This document shows positions 1 through 13,097 of a DNA stretch of 64,000 nucleotides, one piece after another. Below the pieces are notes generated by a model. It did no database searches. It saw only the letters and a program-made list of their open reading frames with translations, and had not been told where the DNA came from. Made by a program: the position numbers and the translations under genes. The DNA comes from Eretmocerus hayati. Taxonomy: Eukaryota; Arthropoda; Insecta; Hymenoptera; Aphelinidae. Each line of letters starts with the position of its first letter. Positions within the stretch are counted from its first letter, which is position 1. The stretch is from positions 116,530,838 to 116,594,837 of the forward strand of contig CM056744.1 in assembly GCA_029851415.1 (NCBI GenBank), read 5' to 3'.

Positions 1-683
1 AAAGCTACTGTAAGAACTAGACATCCTTGTCAAGTTGCTTGCGAACGAGAATTAGTTGGTTGCGATTAAGAATAGGACTTCCGCTCATACAGACTGGCAC
101 ATAGATTTGTATGTGAATCTAGTCTCCTCATTTTTTGCATTTGACGGACATTCGACGGAAAGAAAGAGGTCGAACTGAACATTACGAATACGTCCCGACT
201 AACGCACCCAACGTTACATCTAGTTTCAGTAGCGAACAGTTGGGCCAAAAACGCGTTCATGAAATCAACCTGGCAGCGATGTCGATTTCTAATATATTTT
301 TGTTGGTAATCATACCAACTTCTTATCACTAGCACCTACTCGTCTTGTCATTGCGCTAGTCTCATACTCGAATTTCCTGAGGGTATTTGTGGTTTTCTTG
401 ATAAGAGACACATTGTGCCAATTGCGAGAAAACGTCTCCTACTTTTTGATACTTACAAAAATTGCTTTAACTATCATGCGCACTATTCACAAGCCCATAG
501 TTTACACCTACACTGCCCATACCCAATGTAACATTCTCATACACACAGTCTGAAGAAGCCAATTATGGAAGATCAACCCCACCTCACTTTATGATGAAAA
601 TCATGAAGTATTAAGGTGATGTGGATTCTAACTGGAAGGGTAAAAGTATTAGAGTGTAAGTGAAATGGATGAAAAAACGTAAT
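1..683. other. Left flank, no gene seen
   Basis: Short overlapping open frames exist on both strands around 66-335, but they show no domain, signal peptide or splice pattern. I see nothing else that can be named here. Confidence 0.5.
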
Positions 684-1494
684 CCCCCTCCCACTTCACT
701 TTTTCCAAAAGTCTAACTTGGCGAGTATGGCCATCCTTTTCCCCTGCAAAATTCATCTGGAATCAAAAATATGAATTTCAACTCTTGAGAGTCATGAGAT
801 CAGGGAAAACGTGTCGAGTAACTATTCAGCAAAGTTTAGCAAAATCCAAACGTGAAACGAATGAAAAGAGAATGAAAAATATAAATTCCAACTCTTGAGA
901 GTCGTGAGATCAAGAAAAGTATGTCGAGTAATTGTTCTGCAAAACCTGAACGTGAAACTTATTGAAAAATATTGATTACATTACGATTTGATTATCGCTG
1001 TAATTTTGAATCAACTTGAGTCACTTACCATCTCGACTGATTCTCAAACTGGAGTGATCAATGCTGAATCAAATTTTCTTGCCTTCGTTTTCTATTCATT
1101 GTCCTAGATAGATTACCATTTTCAATATATTTAGTAAATAAAAGAGATGGTGAGTAACTCAAGTTGATTCAAAATTACAACGATAATCAAATCGTTATGT
1201 AATCAATATTTTTCAATAAGTTTCACGTTCAGGTTTTGCAGAACAATTACTCGACATACTTTTCTTGATCTCACGACTCTCAAGAGTTGGAATTTATATT
1301 TTTCATTCTCTTTTCATTCGTTTCACGTTTGGATTTTGCTAAACTTTGCTGAATAGTTACTCGACACGTTTTCCCTGATCTCATGACTCTCAAGAGTTGA
1401 AATTCATATTTTTGATTCCAGATGAATTTTGCAGGGGAAAAGGATGGCCATACTCGCCAAGTTAGACTTTTGGAAAAAGTGAAGTGGGAGGGGG
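684..1494. mobile_element. Foldback element with two 351-bp arms
   Basis: Positions 684-1034 and 1144-1494 are near-perfect reverse complements of equal length, separated by a spacer of about 109 bp. The outer ends are a C-rich run (684) and a G-rich run (1494). Each arm contains two diverged copies of a module of about 110 bp, recognisable by CTTGAGAGTC at about 785 and 893 in the left arm. No open frame of note lies inside. This is a non-autonomous foldback or MITE. No clear target duplication was found, so the superfamily is unknown. Confidence 0.85.
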
Positions 1495-3837
1495 AAAGAT
1501 TTCAATACTTGGCTATGGTAATGATTGAATATTCTCAGACTGAAAAATATAAGCTGTAAATAATAGCACATGAGAAAACCCAAATAGTTTCCATGTTATC
1601 TCATCCATAAAAGTCATTCTCGCAATGGGCAGCAGTATACCAAGTTCCACGATGAATATTTTTTAAACATGAGCAGAGAAAAATGTGGAGCCGTACAACT
1701 TTGCTTTTTGATAGTAAGACTTGGAATTAGTTGATGAAATTTGACTTGAGTTGATGCAAAGACTCCCAACTTTACTTGCCATGGTGCTTGCAAAAAAGGT
1801 TTTTAGGTGATGAAAGACTTCTGGATTGTGAAAATTCCCTACAAAATTTGGTTCAGCTGCTTTACAACGAGAGAGGATGCTAATTATCAAAGTATATCCA
1901 ACTAACGGGTGATTAATGAATGAAACTTAGAATCATAGCAACACGTATGGCCCCCAACATGATTTGAAAACCAAAAGCTAAATCACATTCCGACTTGGAC
2001 ATTGGTAACTTGAAAAAGATCAAGAAGTTGAAGTAACACATGCAAACTTATTTTGAGGAGGATGGAGATTCAAAATAGCATTATCTAAGATGTACTTTGG
2101 CTCCAGATGAAATGATTCTCAAAGCACATCCAGTTTTTATTCATAGTACTTGACTGGACAACCAAGAATTTTTTCAAGTTGGGCTTACCACTTCCCACCT
2201 AAAGCGTAAATGTGCTACTCTCTCTCTCTCTCAATACCACTTTTGATGAAACAGATGAGCCCTGTAAAACTTTCTAGACCTATTAAGAAGTTAACCTATG
2301 CCAGCTACTCATCAATCAAGTCAATAGCGAGAATGTGAGTGGCGTGTCAAGACAGCAAAGATCCATATACCATGAGAGTCTAGCTGAAACCATTGGAGAA
2401 GAGTATACCCAATGGGAGTATTCTATACAAAAATAGTTAGAGCAGCACTAGAGATCACTGCACATATCACAACAATTGTTCTCAGATAGTCGTCAAAACA
2501 CTGACCAGTCTCACAACTTCTAAATGTGAGAGGCGATCCCTCTTGTCATGGACACGAACAAGTTTTGGTGTGATCCAAAAAGTAGCAGGAAAGATATTTC
2601 ATTGTTCGCAATCTAATTCTTCAACTAGATTAGATTATGAACACTCTTTTGGGATGCCCAATTTGAAGCTTTAGAATTGGGTCTGTCTCAAGTATCAAGG
2701 CTACTTAGAGTCAATTTACTGCTAAAATTTAGATTAATGCTGGAACCCACACTTCCTTGAGATCAAAAGGTAAATTCTCCAAATACATTTGAAGATTATT
2801 CTTGACACTGCACAACAGCGAGAATGATACAAATTGTTGGCCTTTGGTCCACTTTTCTTAAATCACTCCAAACAAGAGAACACGCAGGTAATCCTATCCC
2901 TACTAGACCAACAATAACAATTGGCATAAATATCACATCAATCTTTGCCGTCTCGTGCTGGTTCAAAGTAAACACTGGCAACTGGCAAGGTATATATCGT
3001 CTGCCACAGTCTGCTCATATCTTTTCGTCGCTCGTTCACGCACACAAGGCTGATTCGCGTCACACCGACGCAGTGTCGACTTCGAGATGAGTCGAAACTC
3101 GAAAAAGGTGGATGATGAAAAATTCTGTCCCGAGCGTCGAAATCGTCCGAGAGGGTTGTAAAATTGCGAGTGCGGGTTTAGCAATGCAAAAGTACAGAAC
3201 CGCGGAAGGTTTGCAAAATATCATTCAACACAATCAAAGCTTGCTGCCTGAGAGCTGCCAGTGCCCACTATTGCCCTCAAAGGTATAAATATGTTGACTT
3301 GAAAAAATGAGTGAGGTTAAAACGGACCAACTCAACGTATATAAGGCACGGTGGCCTTGCGTGCGCGCGCTGTCATTTTCATTCGAATCGAATTTTTTCT
3401 TTTTCTATACTCGCCAGCAAGGCGCTACCGCGCCTTTTGATTCCTTTGGGAATGACCGATCAAAAATGTTGTTAAGATCTTCGGAGAATTAAACATCCTT
3501 TGGGCGAGGGACATGCTTCTTCTCATCTAGTCAACCAAGGCATTATATTTGAAGTATGCTTGCCTTGTACCGTTTCTGCTCTGTGCACCTAGGTAGCCAG
3601 TGCATCCGGTTAACCCCACAAGAATTTTGAATTGATGTTCATATTATTTACGATAGCCTTATTTCCTCTCTCGCTGCTGCTCGGTCGGTATGTGAAGGGC
3701 CTTGATAAGCCAGAGGCCCCGCAATGCTTTGGTTGCTCAAAACTGAGGGTTTGATAGTTTTGAAGAGAGGTTTCTTATGAAGTTTGTAAATATGACATTC
3801 TTCTGAAGTGGTGCCACAAACAGTTATAACCACCCAC
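1495..3837. other. Intergenic; weak promoter-like CpG-rich patch
   Basis: No convincing gene. A short (CT)n run lies at 2218-2232. At about 3000-3200 the base composition shifts to CpG-rich, and a short ATG-started frame begins at 3087 (MSRNSKKVDDEKF). This could be a promoter and first exon of a long-intron gene, but no partner exon was recognised. Confidence 0.3.
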
Positions 3838-4690
3838 TCATCAACCGTTTCATCCACCCGGCCGACCACCAACCTACCTACCTACCAAATCTCACACGCT
3901 CCCACTCATTACTCACACGGACACGTATTATATTTTAGCTAGCTGAGCCTAGCCTAGCCTAGACTAGACTATTGAAGACCGTTCTAGACCATTTCAGATC
4001 ATCCGAGGCCGTTCCAGAACATTTCAGAGAGCCCCACATCGTACGAGAGCGTCCTAAACCACTCGAGACCGTACCAGATCATACTAGACAGTTACAGATT
4101 TCCCGAGACCGGTTAAGACCACCCCAAACAGTTTTAGACTATTCTAGGATGCACCAGATCATACTAGGCTGTCCCACACCATTTCAGATCTTACCAGATC
4201 TTTTCAGAGCAGACCAGATCGTCCTTGACCTTACCAGACTGTACCAGGCCATTCCAAGTCGTACAAGACTGTACCAGATCATACCAAAACGTACCAGAGC
4301 TATCCAGATTGTTCCAGACCTTTCCAAACCATTCCAGATCATGTCAGACCGTTCCAGATCTTCCAGATCGTCTTAGACCGTCTAGACTATCCCAGACCGT
4401 ACCATACCGTCCTAGATCATACCATTCCATACCAAACTAGATCAGACCATCCTAGACTTTTCTCAGCCGTACCAGACCGCTCCAGACCGTACTAAAATGT
4501 ACCAGAGCCTCCCAAACCTTTCCAAACCCGATCATACCATTCCAAATCATTCCAGAATATACCATACCGTTTCAGACTGCTCTATAGACCATTCCAGACC
4601 AGATCAACCTATCCATTCGACTGACCACCCACCCGCCTGCTTACCAACCCATTCACTCATCGCTTTATTCATCACCCATACGGACCCACT
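3838..4690. repeat. Degenerate 10-bp tandem array with similar flanks
   Basis: From about 3946 to 4600 the sequence is a run of roughly 65 diverged decamers of the type TTCCAGACCG / TACCAGATCA. The flanks at 3838-3925 and 4621-4690 resemble each other: both are C-rich and CCTACC-like, with CTCATT and CACACGG or CATACGG in the same order. A related decamer run lies in the opposite orientation at 8644-8713. Because the unit is 10 bp, all three frames stay open by chance and give Pro/Arg-rich pseudo-proteins. Confidence 0.85.
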
Positions 4691-4819
4691 TTAATGCGTT
4701 AAAAATGTAAGAGATTCGTTTCAAAGTAATACGCATGAATATGGGCAAAGTTAGTTTGCGCGGATTACCATGGCAGCCTCCGAAGATCCTATGACGCCGG
4801 GGACGAAGCACTTTTCCCG

Positions 4820-4958
4820 GCACCGCAAAAAAATTTTTTGATAACTTCAACCAACAGGTTGAATGAAAAATTCAGCCGGCTGACTGAATGATAAATTCAA
4901 CCATTCGATTGAAAATTTAACCACTCGCTTGATATTTTTCGAAGAGATTTTACGGTGC
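4820..4958. mobile_element. Short MITE of the CAACC family
   Basis: A 139-bp segment with ends GCACCG and CGGTGC. Its body holds repeated palindromic TTCAACC / GGTTGAA motifs, for example near 4846-4862 and 4890-4920. The same motif set builds the larger elements at 11954-12500 and 55339-61942, so the three belong to one family. Confidence 0.55.
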
Positions 4959-5189
4959 GATATGAATCGAGTGAAGTGCATATTTTAAAAAAACAGCAAT
5001 GGACTCTCGTTTATACTGAATTTATTTCATCGTCTCAGGTATGGTATCAGTTGGAGAGAACGGCTGAAATTTCGATAAGATAATCATTTTGCTATCCACA
5101 TTCCATAGGCTCTTCTTCTCGATCTTCTTCCATCTACTGAGGAACTATTTCATCATCATCTCTACATGTGGATGCACCCAGACTAGGTT

Positions 5190-5356
5190 TTAACACGTTC
5201 GCTGCGGTGGCGAAAATCGCAGTTCCCTCTTCGTGTGCGGCGGGACCCACCGGTGGATCCCGCGCAATGTTAAATCCCATAAGACGAAAATCTGCCGCAC
5301 ACAAAAGAGGTACTCGCGGGACCCACTGGTGGGTCCCGCCGCAGCGAACGTGTTAA
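5190..5356. mobile_element. piggyBac-type MITE, 167 bp with TTAA sites
   Basis: The segment is bounded by TTAA at 5190-5193 and at 5353-5356. Next to these are matching terminal inverted repeats that read TTAACACGTTCGCTGCGG inward from both ends. TTAA target duplication with such short repeats is diagnostic of the piggyBac superfamily. Inside, a GGGACCCACYGGTGGRTCCCGC motif occurs in both halves and is itself palindromic. There is no coding capacity, so it must be moved in trans. Confidence 0.85.
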
Positions 5357-8039
5357 ATTATCATAGATTAAAGTGAAAGAGAAATTTTTTCTGGAATAGG
5401 CTGAATATATATTGAGAGTGGAGTAGTATCTACTAATAACTGAGTATTGTCGTTTGACCATCTTCATTCATGTCTTGCTCTAGTGAACTCAATGATAGAA
5501 TGCTTTACATAGAAAGCATAAAAATTCACCATGCCACTTTTATCAAAATGAGGGATTTTGTGATAAAATTTCTGGATCGCGCCAATGATGAAATTATGAA
5601 CACATTCGAGGAGGTTTGAACAAGAATGAAAACTTCATCTCAAACACTGAATCGTGGGGAAATTCATAACTATTTCGTTAGAAAGTTATGAAGAATCAAA
5701 TTGATTCATTCCAACCTGACTAAATCTTCCAAAGAATTGAATGAAGAAATTGAACAGTAACTGCACAACCAATCTACTAGAAACAAAAAATAAACAATCT
5801 CGATGACAACGAAGTCCAAAGCCTCATTCGCGGAAGCAACCATCTCGTGACACACTGTCCAAAGCTTATATAATAAAAGCTCAGTTATCGGCGTTACATT
5901 ACCTTCGTTGACGTTGATAAAGCGTGAAAAGTGCAAGACGAGAATAACGTGCTTCATCGGCTAACGAATGCGAAAACAAAGCCCCCATAAACTTTGTCAC
6001 AGCATAAAATACGTTCAACTTCGAGATAGATTTTCTCATCACTCTTATTAATATACCTCACCTTCCCACCCGCATAGATATATATCCGATCCATTCCAGC
6101 ACACTGTATATCAAAGAGACATATATATTCTAGGTCACATCTCTCTCTTTCTTTGCTGATGCAATTATTATCTCTTGCAGCAGCAAACCCTTTGCCGTCA
6201 GAGCAAAAAAAAATCCGATATACGAGAAAAGGGAGTGTCTTTCTCATATATTCTCTAACGCTGATGCAGTTCATTTTCATCGGAAAAATCGAAGCTGTAT
6301 GCGAGTGTCCACTCTCTGATTGATCGGAAAGTACATCACGCAACGAACGAGTGCAAAAAAAAAGATGGAAAGCCAGTAAAGGCAAACGTATAAATTTTCC
6401 TAGTGATGTGATGCTGTTGCACTCATTTTCTTTACGTTTTTTTTCTTTTTGAATTTGGTGTAGGGTTGTATGGTATATGGGATTCAACGTTCTCACTCTC
6501 AGATATGTCACAAAGAAAAACTCGAGCTTTTTACCCTGAGGTAAAATGTGAGTATATACGAGGATGGATTGAGTTTAGAGAGTTATAGAAGAGAGATGCG
6601 TTGGCATTGTATAATACTCCATAGCCGTAAATATTCGCTCGGGGGTGAAGAACGACGGGATATAAGCAATATCATAGCCCATGTGTGAGTTTTGATATTC
6701 ATGGATATTCCACGATATGTGTGGCACCTCGTTTTCATACGCCCATGGAAATTGTTTACTCGAGGCTATGTGAATTATTGCTGATACATATTTTTTGCCA
6801 GTGAAATGAAGTCGCTTTGTTTGGAAAATGAATGGATTTGAAGCTACTTTCGCAGAAAAAATTGAGCGTTATGGAAGTACGGAATACTAGCAAATATTTC
6901 TCTTCCATATATATGAGTTTTAGATTTATATAAAAATTTTGAAAATTATCATGAACCACCGTACCTTGATGTTTGAGGATCAAGGAAGTCCCAATTCTTC
7001 GAACACTAATACACCTGTCTTGATTCTTAGGAATTTTTTGACAATCCTCAAAACTTGTGATGAATTATGTTTGGAAGACATAAATATTCATCATATAAGC
7101 GTAGGAAAAGATCGATATCAAGAATGGTTTGACTCGATCTTGACCACGATTATGATGCCATGGTTAATAGCCTATAAGACTAATCGAGTATTTTATTGTA
7201 AATTGAAAGAATCACTTCCGCATCGGTTTGAGAGTTGACATTCAAAGTTTATTTGTTACCCAATTTCATTCAATCCTACACGTAATTACAAACTTGAGTC
7301 GCAGCTTAGCTTTGAATCACAAGTGACAGGCAGAAAAACGCCACAAAATTTTGCTTACTAAGGTTTTCTAGTCTTACAACTAAAGTGCAATGTATCTGTA
7401 GCCAAACAAAAGTTTAAAGTTCCAGCTTTCAATTGATGGGTGCTAGATTCAATTTGGATGTCTTTGCTTGAAGTTATGGGTGCTTGAAGTGGTATTCCAA
7501 AGTTAGACTCTCCCATTGGGGTATTTTGAGAACAATAGAAGTGAAACGTCAAGACTTTCGACATTGTTTTACTGTACGGCTCTATGCCCATTTTTGAACA
7601 TCGAGGATCCGATATACCATCACTCCAATGTTAAGCTTATGACAGATAACCCGCTACGACAGGAAATTCATGGCACGACATCGCCCGACACGACACTACT
7701 TTCCATTTCTGCTATCCCAACCATCGATGGAATTGATTTATTTTCATAATCCATAACTGGCACTGTAAAAATGAATCCAATCCATCAATGGTTGGGCTCG
7801 CAGTAACAGTATCAGGAAAAGATTGATCCTTTTCGGTTTTTCAAGGTGTTCCAAAGTTACCCCATACCTTGAGAAAGCGTGTATTTTTCTATATAAGTGT
7901 TCCAAAGTTACTCCAGTTTGCAAGAAAAACATGGATTCTTCAGTTTTTACACTACAAAATTGAGTGCGGGTGAGAATTCACCGGTTAAAATAATTGAATG
8001 CCCAGCCAAAATTTGTCTGTCAGCATCCCGCGGATCGGG
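5357..8039. other. Intergenic; small hairpin at 7710-7802
   Basis: The longest open frame is about 185 codons on the minus strand (5954-6511). It needs a GTG start and shows no domain. A foldback at about 7710-7802 pairs a CCCAACCATCGATGG arm with a diverged CCATCAATGGTTGGG arm. Nothing else is assignable. Confidence 0.4.
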
Positions 8040-8713
8040 TTGCCTTTGTGGAAGGGTTGAAATGTGATGGGTGCATGGAGCGGTGGGCGGGTGAGTCATA
8101 AATGGGTGAGTGGGGTGGCAGGTAAGTGTATGGTCGGGTGGCCGGGTAGGTGTTCGGGTGGATGGGTAGGTTGGTGTGCCCTGGTGGTGGTGGTGGCAGT
8201 GATAATTGACAGTTGATTGTGTACTCATGTCCGTTGATTATTGACCGTCGATTGTTGACTTTGGACTAGTGACTTTGGACTGTTGACTTTGGACTGTTGA
8301 CGTCGGACTGTTGACTTTGGACTGTTGACGTTGGACTGTTGGCTTTGGGCCGTTGACGTTGGACTGTCTACTTTGGACCGTTAACTTTCGACAGTTGACG
8401 TTGGACTGTCGACTTTGGATTGTTGACTTTGGAATGTTGACGTTGGACTGTTGGCTTTGGGCCGTTGACGTTAGACTGTTGACTTTGGACCGTTGACTTT
8501 GGACTGTTGACGTTGCATTGTGGACTTTGGCTTGTTGGCCACCCATTGGTGATTGGGGATTAGTGATTACTCAATCCATTAAATGGTCTATTGAGGCAAT
8601 CAGCTGATCTATTGTGCCAATTGTCTCGTATACCGCTGTGATAGGGTCTAGTTCGGTCTAATTCGTTTTAATTCAGTCTAGTTTGATCCAGTTTGTTCCG
8701 GTTTGGTCTAATA
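8040..8713. repeat. Mosaic of G-rich, 14-bp and 10-bp arrays
   Basis: Three blocks follow one another. Positions 8040-8190 are GGTGGGT/GGTAGG-rich, the reverse complement in type of the flanks at 3.85 and 4.65 kb. Positions 8246-8536 are about 20 copies of a 14-bp unit (GTTGACTTTGGACT) with little length drift. Positions 8644-8713 are seven decamers of the GGTCTAATTC type, in reverse orientation to the array at 3946-4600. None is coding. Confidence 0.8.
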
Positions 8714-11700
8714 GATGGCTGTATAGGTTGATGGGTAAGGGCCTCGACAGAAAGTGCTCGGTGCTCTTTTCTCCACTTTTTCCCCCGTTTATAAGCATAG
8801 GCGCTGTAGTTGCAGTCGCTGCCACAGGCGCGCAATGGCGCTACTTCCGCGGGGAAAAAAGGGGGAAAAAAAGCAAATGCGCACGTTCTGTGGAGGCCCT
8901 AACTGGGTATGTGGATGGACCAATGGATGAATAGGGATTTCGAGTTCGAGTCGCTGGTGTTCTGCTGCATTCAGTGCATTGAAATAATGCGAAAAGGATG
9001 CAGACCCCATTTTCTGATTTTACCGACTAAACCGCCCAACCTGCGGATCACCCCTTGACCCTCAGGTTAGGGGTCGTGGACAAATCATATGGTCTCCGAG
9101 GGGTGGGTGGGTGCTCATCAAAAGCACCACAAAAATCCAGAAGATTATGAATGCCAGTGTCGATAGTTCGGGACTTTGATATATACAACTCAGCCGATCC
9201 GGAAATTGAAAGGAGTCGAACTAAATTTTTTTAAGAATATATCCATCAGCAGGTACAATTCAAGATGATATCATTTTTTGACCTTGATAAGAAATCTCTT
9301 TCTATCACCTTGGATTGATCATTAACCATCACTTGACAACCACCATGATTACAAAGTGAACTACAAGAGAATTTCAGGGGCCTCTGACTTATCAAGAACA
9401 TTCTCAAGCCGAACGAGCGGTACCGTGTAAGGCAATAACGCTAGTGTGAGATGGAATCGTCAGGGTATTGTTATGGTTTGGTGAGATCTAGCGCCATTAC
9501 CCTGCATTCATTCTCAAATTACTCGAACGAGGATAATTGTTTGGAGCGACTTTTTTCGCTCCAAATTCATCTTTTCGAAAAATTTGTTATACATGAACAG
9601 ACAGCTGATCGGAATTTCCATATCAGTGCAAAACATTCCCCACTCATGTCACCAATGATTAAGAGTGATACTGGAACCCGAGAGACATTCAGGTAGCGGT
9701 GATATACGAATATTCACTCGAGTGTTAAAAATTTACCCTGCTGTTCAAAGTTACCCCATCTGACGGTAGGGACTCTTACAGCTCTGGTTTCCATGGATCC
9801 TCATAATTTTGTACTCTCGGCAAAGAAAAAGTTCAACAGGCTGATGAGAACACTTACAATTTTTCTTGTCAAATCACTTATAAAAATCATACAGGAAACT
9901 ATACGATGTGTGTGAATAACCACCCCATCCTTTGATTCAGTTCATGACTCCTAATTTTCCCAAAGACGATCATTACTCATAATAATCTATCTCAATTTCA
10001 TCGTCTCTGCGCATATCATCGACCCAGCTGCAAGTTTTTATTGCTTAATGAAGTAGCCAAATAAACGAGACTCATCACCTGTTCCTGTTAAGCTAGGATT
10101 AAAATAATTCCACTCCGTGCAATGCCCGTACATATACTCTGTACACGATGGAGTCCGGAAGAGGTATAAATACACACAAGGATGGGATGTGGCAAATGTC
10201 TGGGAACGTCACGGTCTTTCGATTCCGCCCCTTACTTTGTGCCCGACAAACTTTATGAGTTTGATGGAGGCGTATCTTGCACTCAAATCGGCTTGATCGT
10301 CAACCTGCCTTCGTATACTTACTTTACATGGTACCTGATGCATGCGTATGTATGGCGGATTGAATAATGTACACGAGGATAGTCGTTAAAATTCTGCTTC
10401 CACCTTGTTTTCCTCCTGATCTATATCGATTATTGTTGCTAGGATAATAATGATGATGGAAATACTATTTTTTTGTGGTGGAATGTTTTTGATTTGCACA
10501 ATTTTGATACAGGTACTAAATTTTGATGCAACTATGTGTTTGTTTCATTCTTCAAGAAATTTGTACTTCTTACTGGTCTTGGCATGATTTTGACGAAACT
10601 CAACTATCAACTGTAGATTAGGTGGTCCTCTGAAAGATCAGTCTTGATACTAAATTTAATAACACCCATTGAAAAATGGGAATGATAAGAGCTTGAAATT
10701 TTCATATGATTTAAGCTGTCGTCTGACCATTCCCACTCTTCTGGAGCAATTTCTCGATTTTCACACTCCGCGTGAGTATAGCAATGATTCGAGTCCTCGT
10801 GAGTAACACAAAAATTTTAAGACTTCTAGGATCTATATGATGTCGTCCAGTGAAGAAGCCTCATCTCCTCGTATGATTTTTAGATCACGGAATTTGAAGA
10901 TGTTTCGGAGCGCAGTTATGTTATTAGGTGTTTAATCACACTGAGGAACAAAATTTGGGGTCAGAATGTCCCTCCTCCAGGAAAATACAATATTCTTATG
11001 TACCGTTCATCGTAGTATCCGAATTCGACCTTCGTATAGCCCTAACCCGCCAAGATTCTTCTTAAATCGCAAAAATTTTAATATTTCGAAAAACGGCGTT
11101 TTTATCATTTTTTGCTAGTTTATCAAATTGACTGCAGTGGTGACGTATCGCTGTAGGAAGCTAATAGCGTATTGAGACTACCATTTGCTACATATTTTGA
11201 CCTGTTGAACATGGTGGCAGTGGTTTCAGAGAGCTAGAATGTTTCCAGTACGAGTGACAAGCTTATGTGTCGAGTTGCTATCAGCAAAATTCAACTGATT
11301 TTGCAATAAATCTTCAAAAGCTCACAAAATTAGCTGGAAATATTATTGTGAAGCTCGCGAGCGCGCGTAGTACTCAATTTCGTATCTACATTGAGGAACA
11401 ATGATTTGCAAAAGCCCATGGTTAGATAGGTAGAATAAATGTGTATTATTCCGAAAAAGGCAACTAGAGAATTTACTGCGGTAAGCTTGAGCTTGTGCGT
11501 AATGCGGTAAATCACGAATCTTTGTGTCTCACAGGCCTCTCAAACTACTGAAACGGTCTCCTCATATCACCATGATACAATTTCTGGAGTCCTGATGGAG
11601 ATCGATTCTTCGATATTGTGAGCGCTTTGATAGTTCTATTTCAAAAGCAATTGAATAAGACCATTCAGTGCTAAATATATCATCTTGAGGCAATTGAAGA

Positions 11701-11953
11701 TTTTTAAAAAATCCTGACACGTACGGGCAAGACGTAAGTCAAGTGCGGATTCTAAGGTGAGAAATGAATAAGGAAATCATATGCTCCTAGAGGGGACCTG
11801 CCGAGCTCCAAATTTTTTTCTCCTCTGTATAACCGTCCAATATAATGTTCAAAATCATTCAAGGAGAGAGTGTCATTCTTATCTTGAAGGTTTCCAGCAA
11901 GTATAGGATGAAAAATAACCAAATAATCTCAATTTACTCATGCTACACCATTG
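8714..11953. other. Intergenic, no supported gene
   Basis: Several short frames (for example 9451-9696 and 10182-10367) are open but lack domains or splice support. A TATAAATA at about 10165 sits only about 12 bp upstream of the 10182 ATG, too close to act as its core promoter. Confidence 0.4.
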
Positions 11954-12500
11954 GTACACTGTAAACAATTTTTCCGAAAAACTTCAACCAGTTGGTTGAA
12001 TGAAAAATTCAACCAGTCTGGTTGAAAATTCAACCAGTTTTGTTGAATATTCAACCAATGTGGATTATCACAACCTGTCCGTGCGGTTCCTGCATATTAG
12101 GTTGTCTACCTGAGAGGAGTAGAATATGATGGATGGTCATATGGGTGGATAAGGATGGATCGAGTGGTGGACTGATGGATGATGGATCGATGGTCGATGG
12201 ATGGATGATAGATGAGGTCGATAAATGGATCAAGAAATGGATGGTGGGTGGACGGATGGATGTATGGATAGAGTGATGGATGATGGATGATGGGTGGATA
12301 ATGGACGGATAAATGATGGATAGATGGTCAATGGATATTCCATCAACCATCCATCCATCCATCGAGGAATATAATTGCTTGGTTGAAAATTCAACTAGTT
12401 GGTTGAATGAAAAATTCAACCACTCTGGTTGGAAATTTAACCAATTGGTTGAATATTCAACCAGTGTGGTTGGAAATTCAACAAATTTTTTACAGTGTAC
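11954..12500. mobile_element. CAACC-family inverted-repeat element with GGAT core
   Basis: The ends GTACACTGTAAA (11954) and TTTACAGTGTAC (12500) are inverted repeats. Inside each end lie runs of TTCAACC / GGTTGAA motifs (about 11985-12056 and 12380-12485). The core, 12127-12364, is a GGATGGAT-type simple-sequence block that ends in an inverted CCATCCATCC run. The element is non-coding; the frames that cross it on both strands are by-products of the repeats. Confidence 0.75.
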
Positions 12501-13097
12501 TCCAAAAATACACAACTCTCACGAACTACTCTGTAATCGACTCTCTTTCTCAAAGGTTCCGATCGATGTGCACATATATACGTGGAAGAGAGAGCCAAAT
12601 AGCCCGAAGAAAAAATGATATCGGCCAGCTGCACGAAAGTCAGTTTGAGCGTGTCACACACAAGTCTGAAAATTTGTCTTGACTTTCCATGAAGTATATA
12701 TTGATATTGCATCCATGGATACACCAAGATCGCCTCAAGCTTTATAAAATATGAAGAACACATATGTGAGAATCTTACAAGGAGCAAGTACACGTATAAT
12801 GATGCCGAGATTACTTGATTCAGGGTCATTATGACGGGGCAAACGGCTGCGAGCAATCACAAGGCAGGTGCGAGCCGAGCAAACCTCTTGTCTCATGTCC
12901 CCAAAATTTGTGCTTGATACTCGTGCGAGTCTCTAAATTCCGTCCCTGCATGAAAATGAATATAACGAGCATTTGTTTTTTTATATAGATGCTGGCAAAT
13001 ATTGGGTTTTGGGTTACTGTCATTTAGTTTAGAATGGTCTAGGAGTCAACACTTTGACAGAGAACTCCTGTATCTGCGGAGATTACGGATAAGAGAG
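12501..13097. other. Intergenic, no supported gene
   Basis: Open frames at 12407-12856 on both strands run partly into the CAACC element and have no recognisable domain. Nothing else is seen. Confidence 0.4.

Noticed and set aside
3972..4440. Overlapping Pro/Arg-rich frames resembling repeat proteins
   Set aside because: They are translations of the degenerate 10-bp array; all three frames look similar, as expected from a period that is not a multiple of three.
5954..6511. 185-codon minus-strand frame, the longest outside the retrotransposon and the protease exons
   Set aside because: Needs a GTG start, has no domain and biased composition from A/T runs; length alone is not convincing.
8238..8546. 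Minus-strand Ser/Gln/Val-rich frame of 102 codons
   Set aside because: Translation of the 14-bp tandem array; no start context, domain or splice support.
10182..10367. 61-codon frame behind a TATAAATA
   Set aside because: The TATA lies about 12 bp from the ATG, too close for a normal start site, and no domain or signal peptide is seen.
12051..12618. His/Ser/Pro-rich and Asn-rich frames on both strands
   Set aside because: They read the GGAT block and CAACC motifs of the element at 11954-12500.
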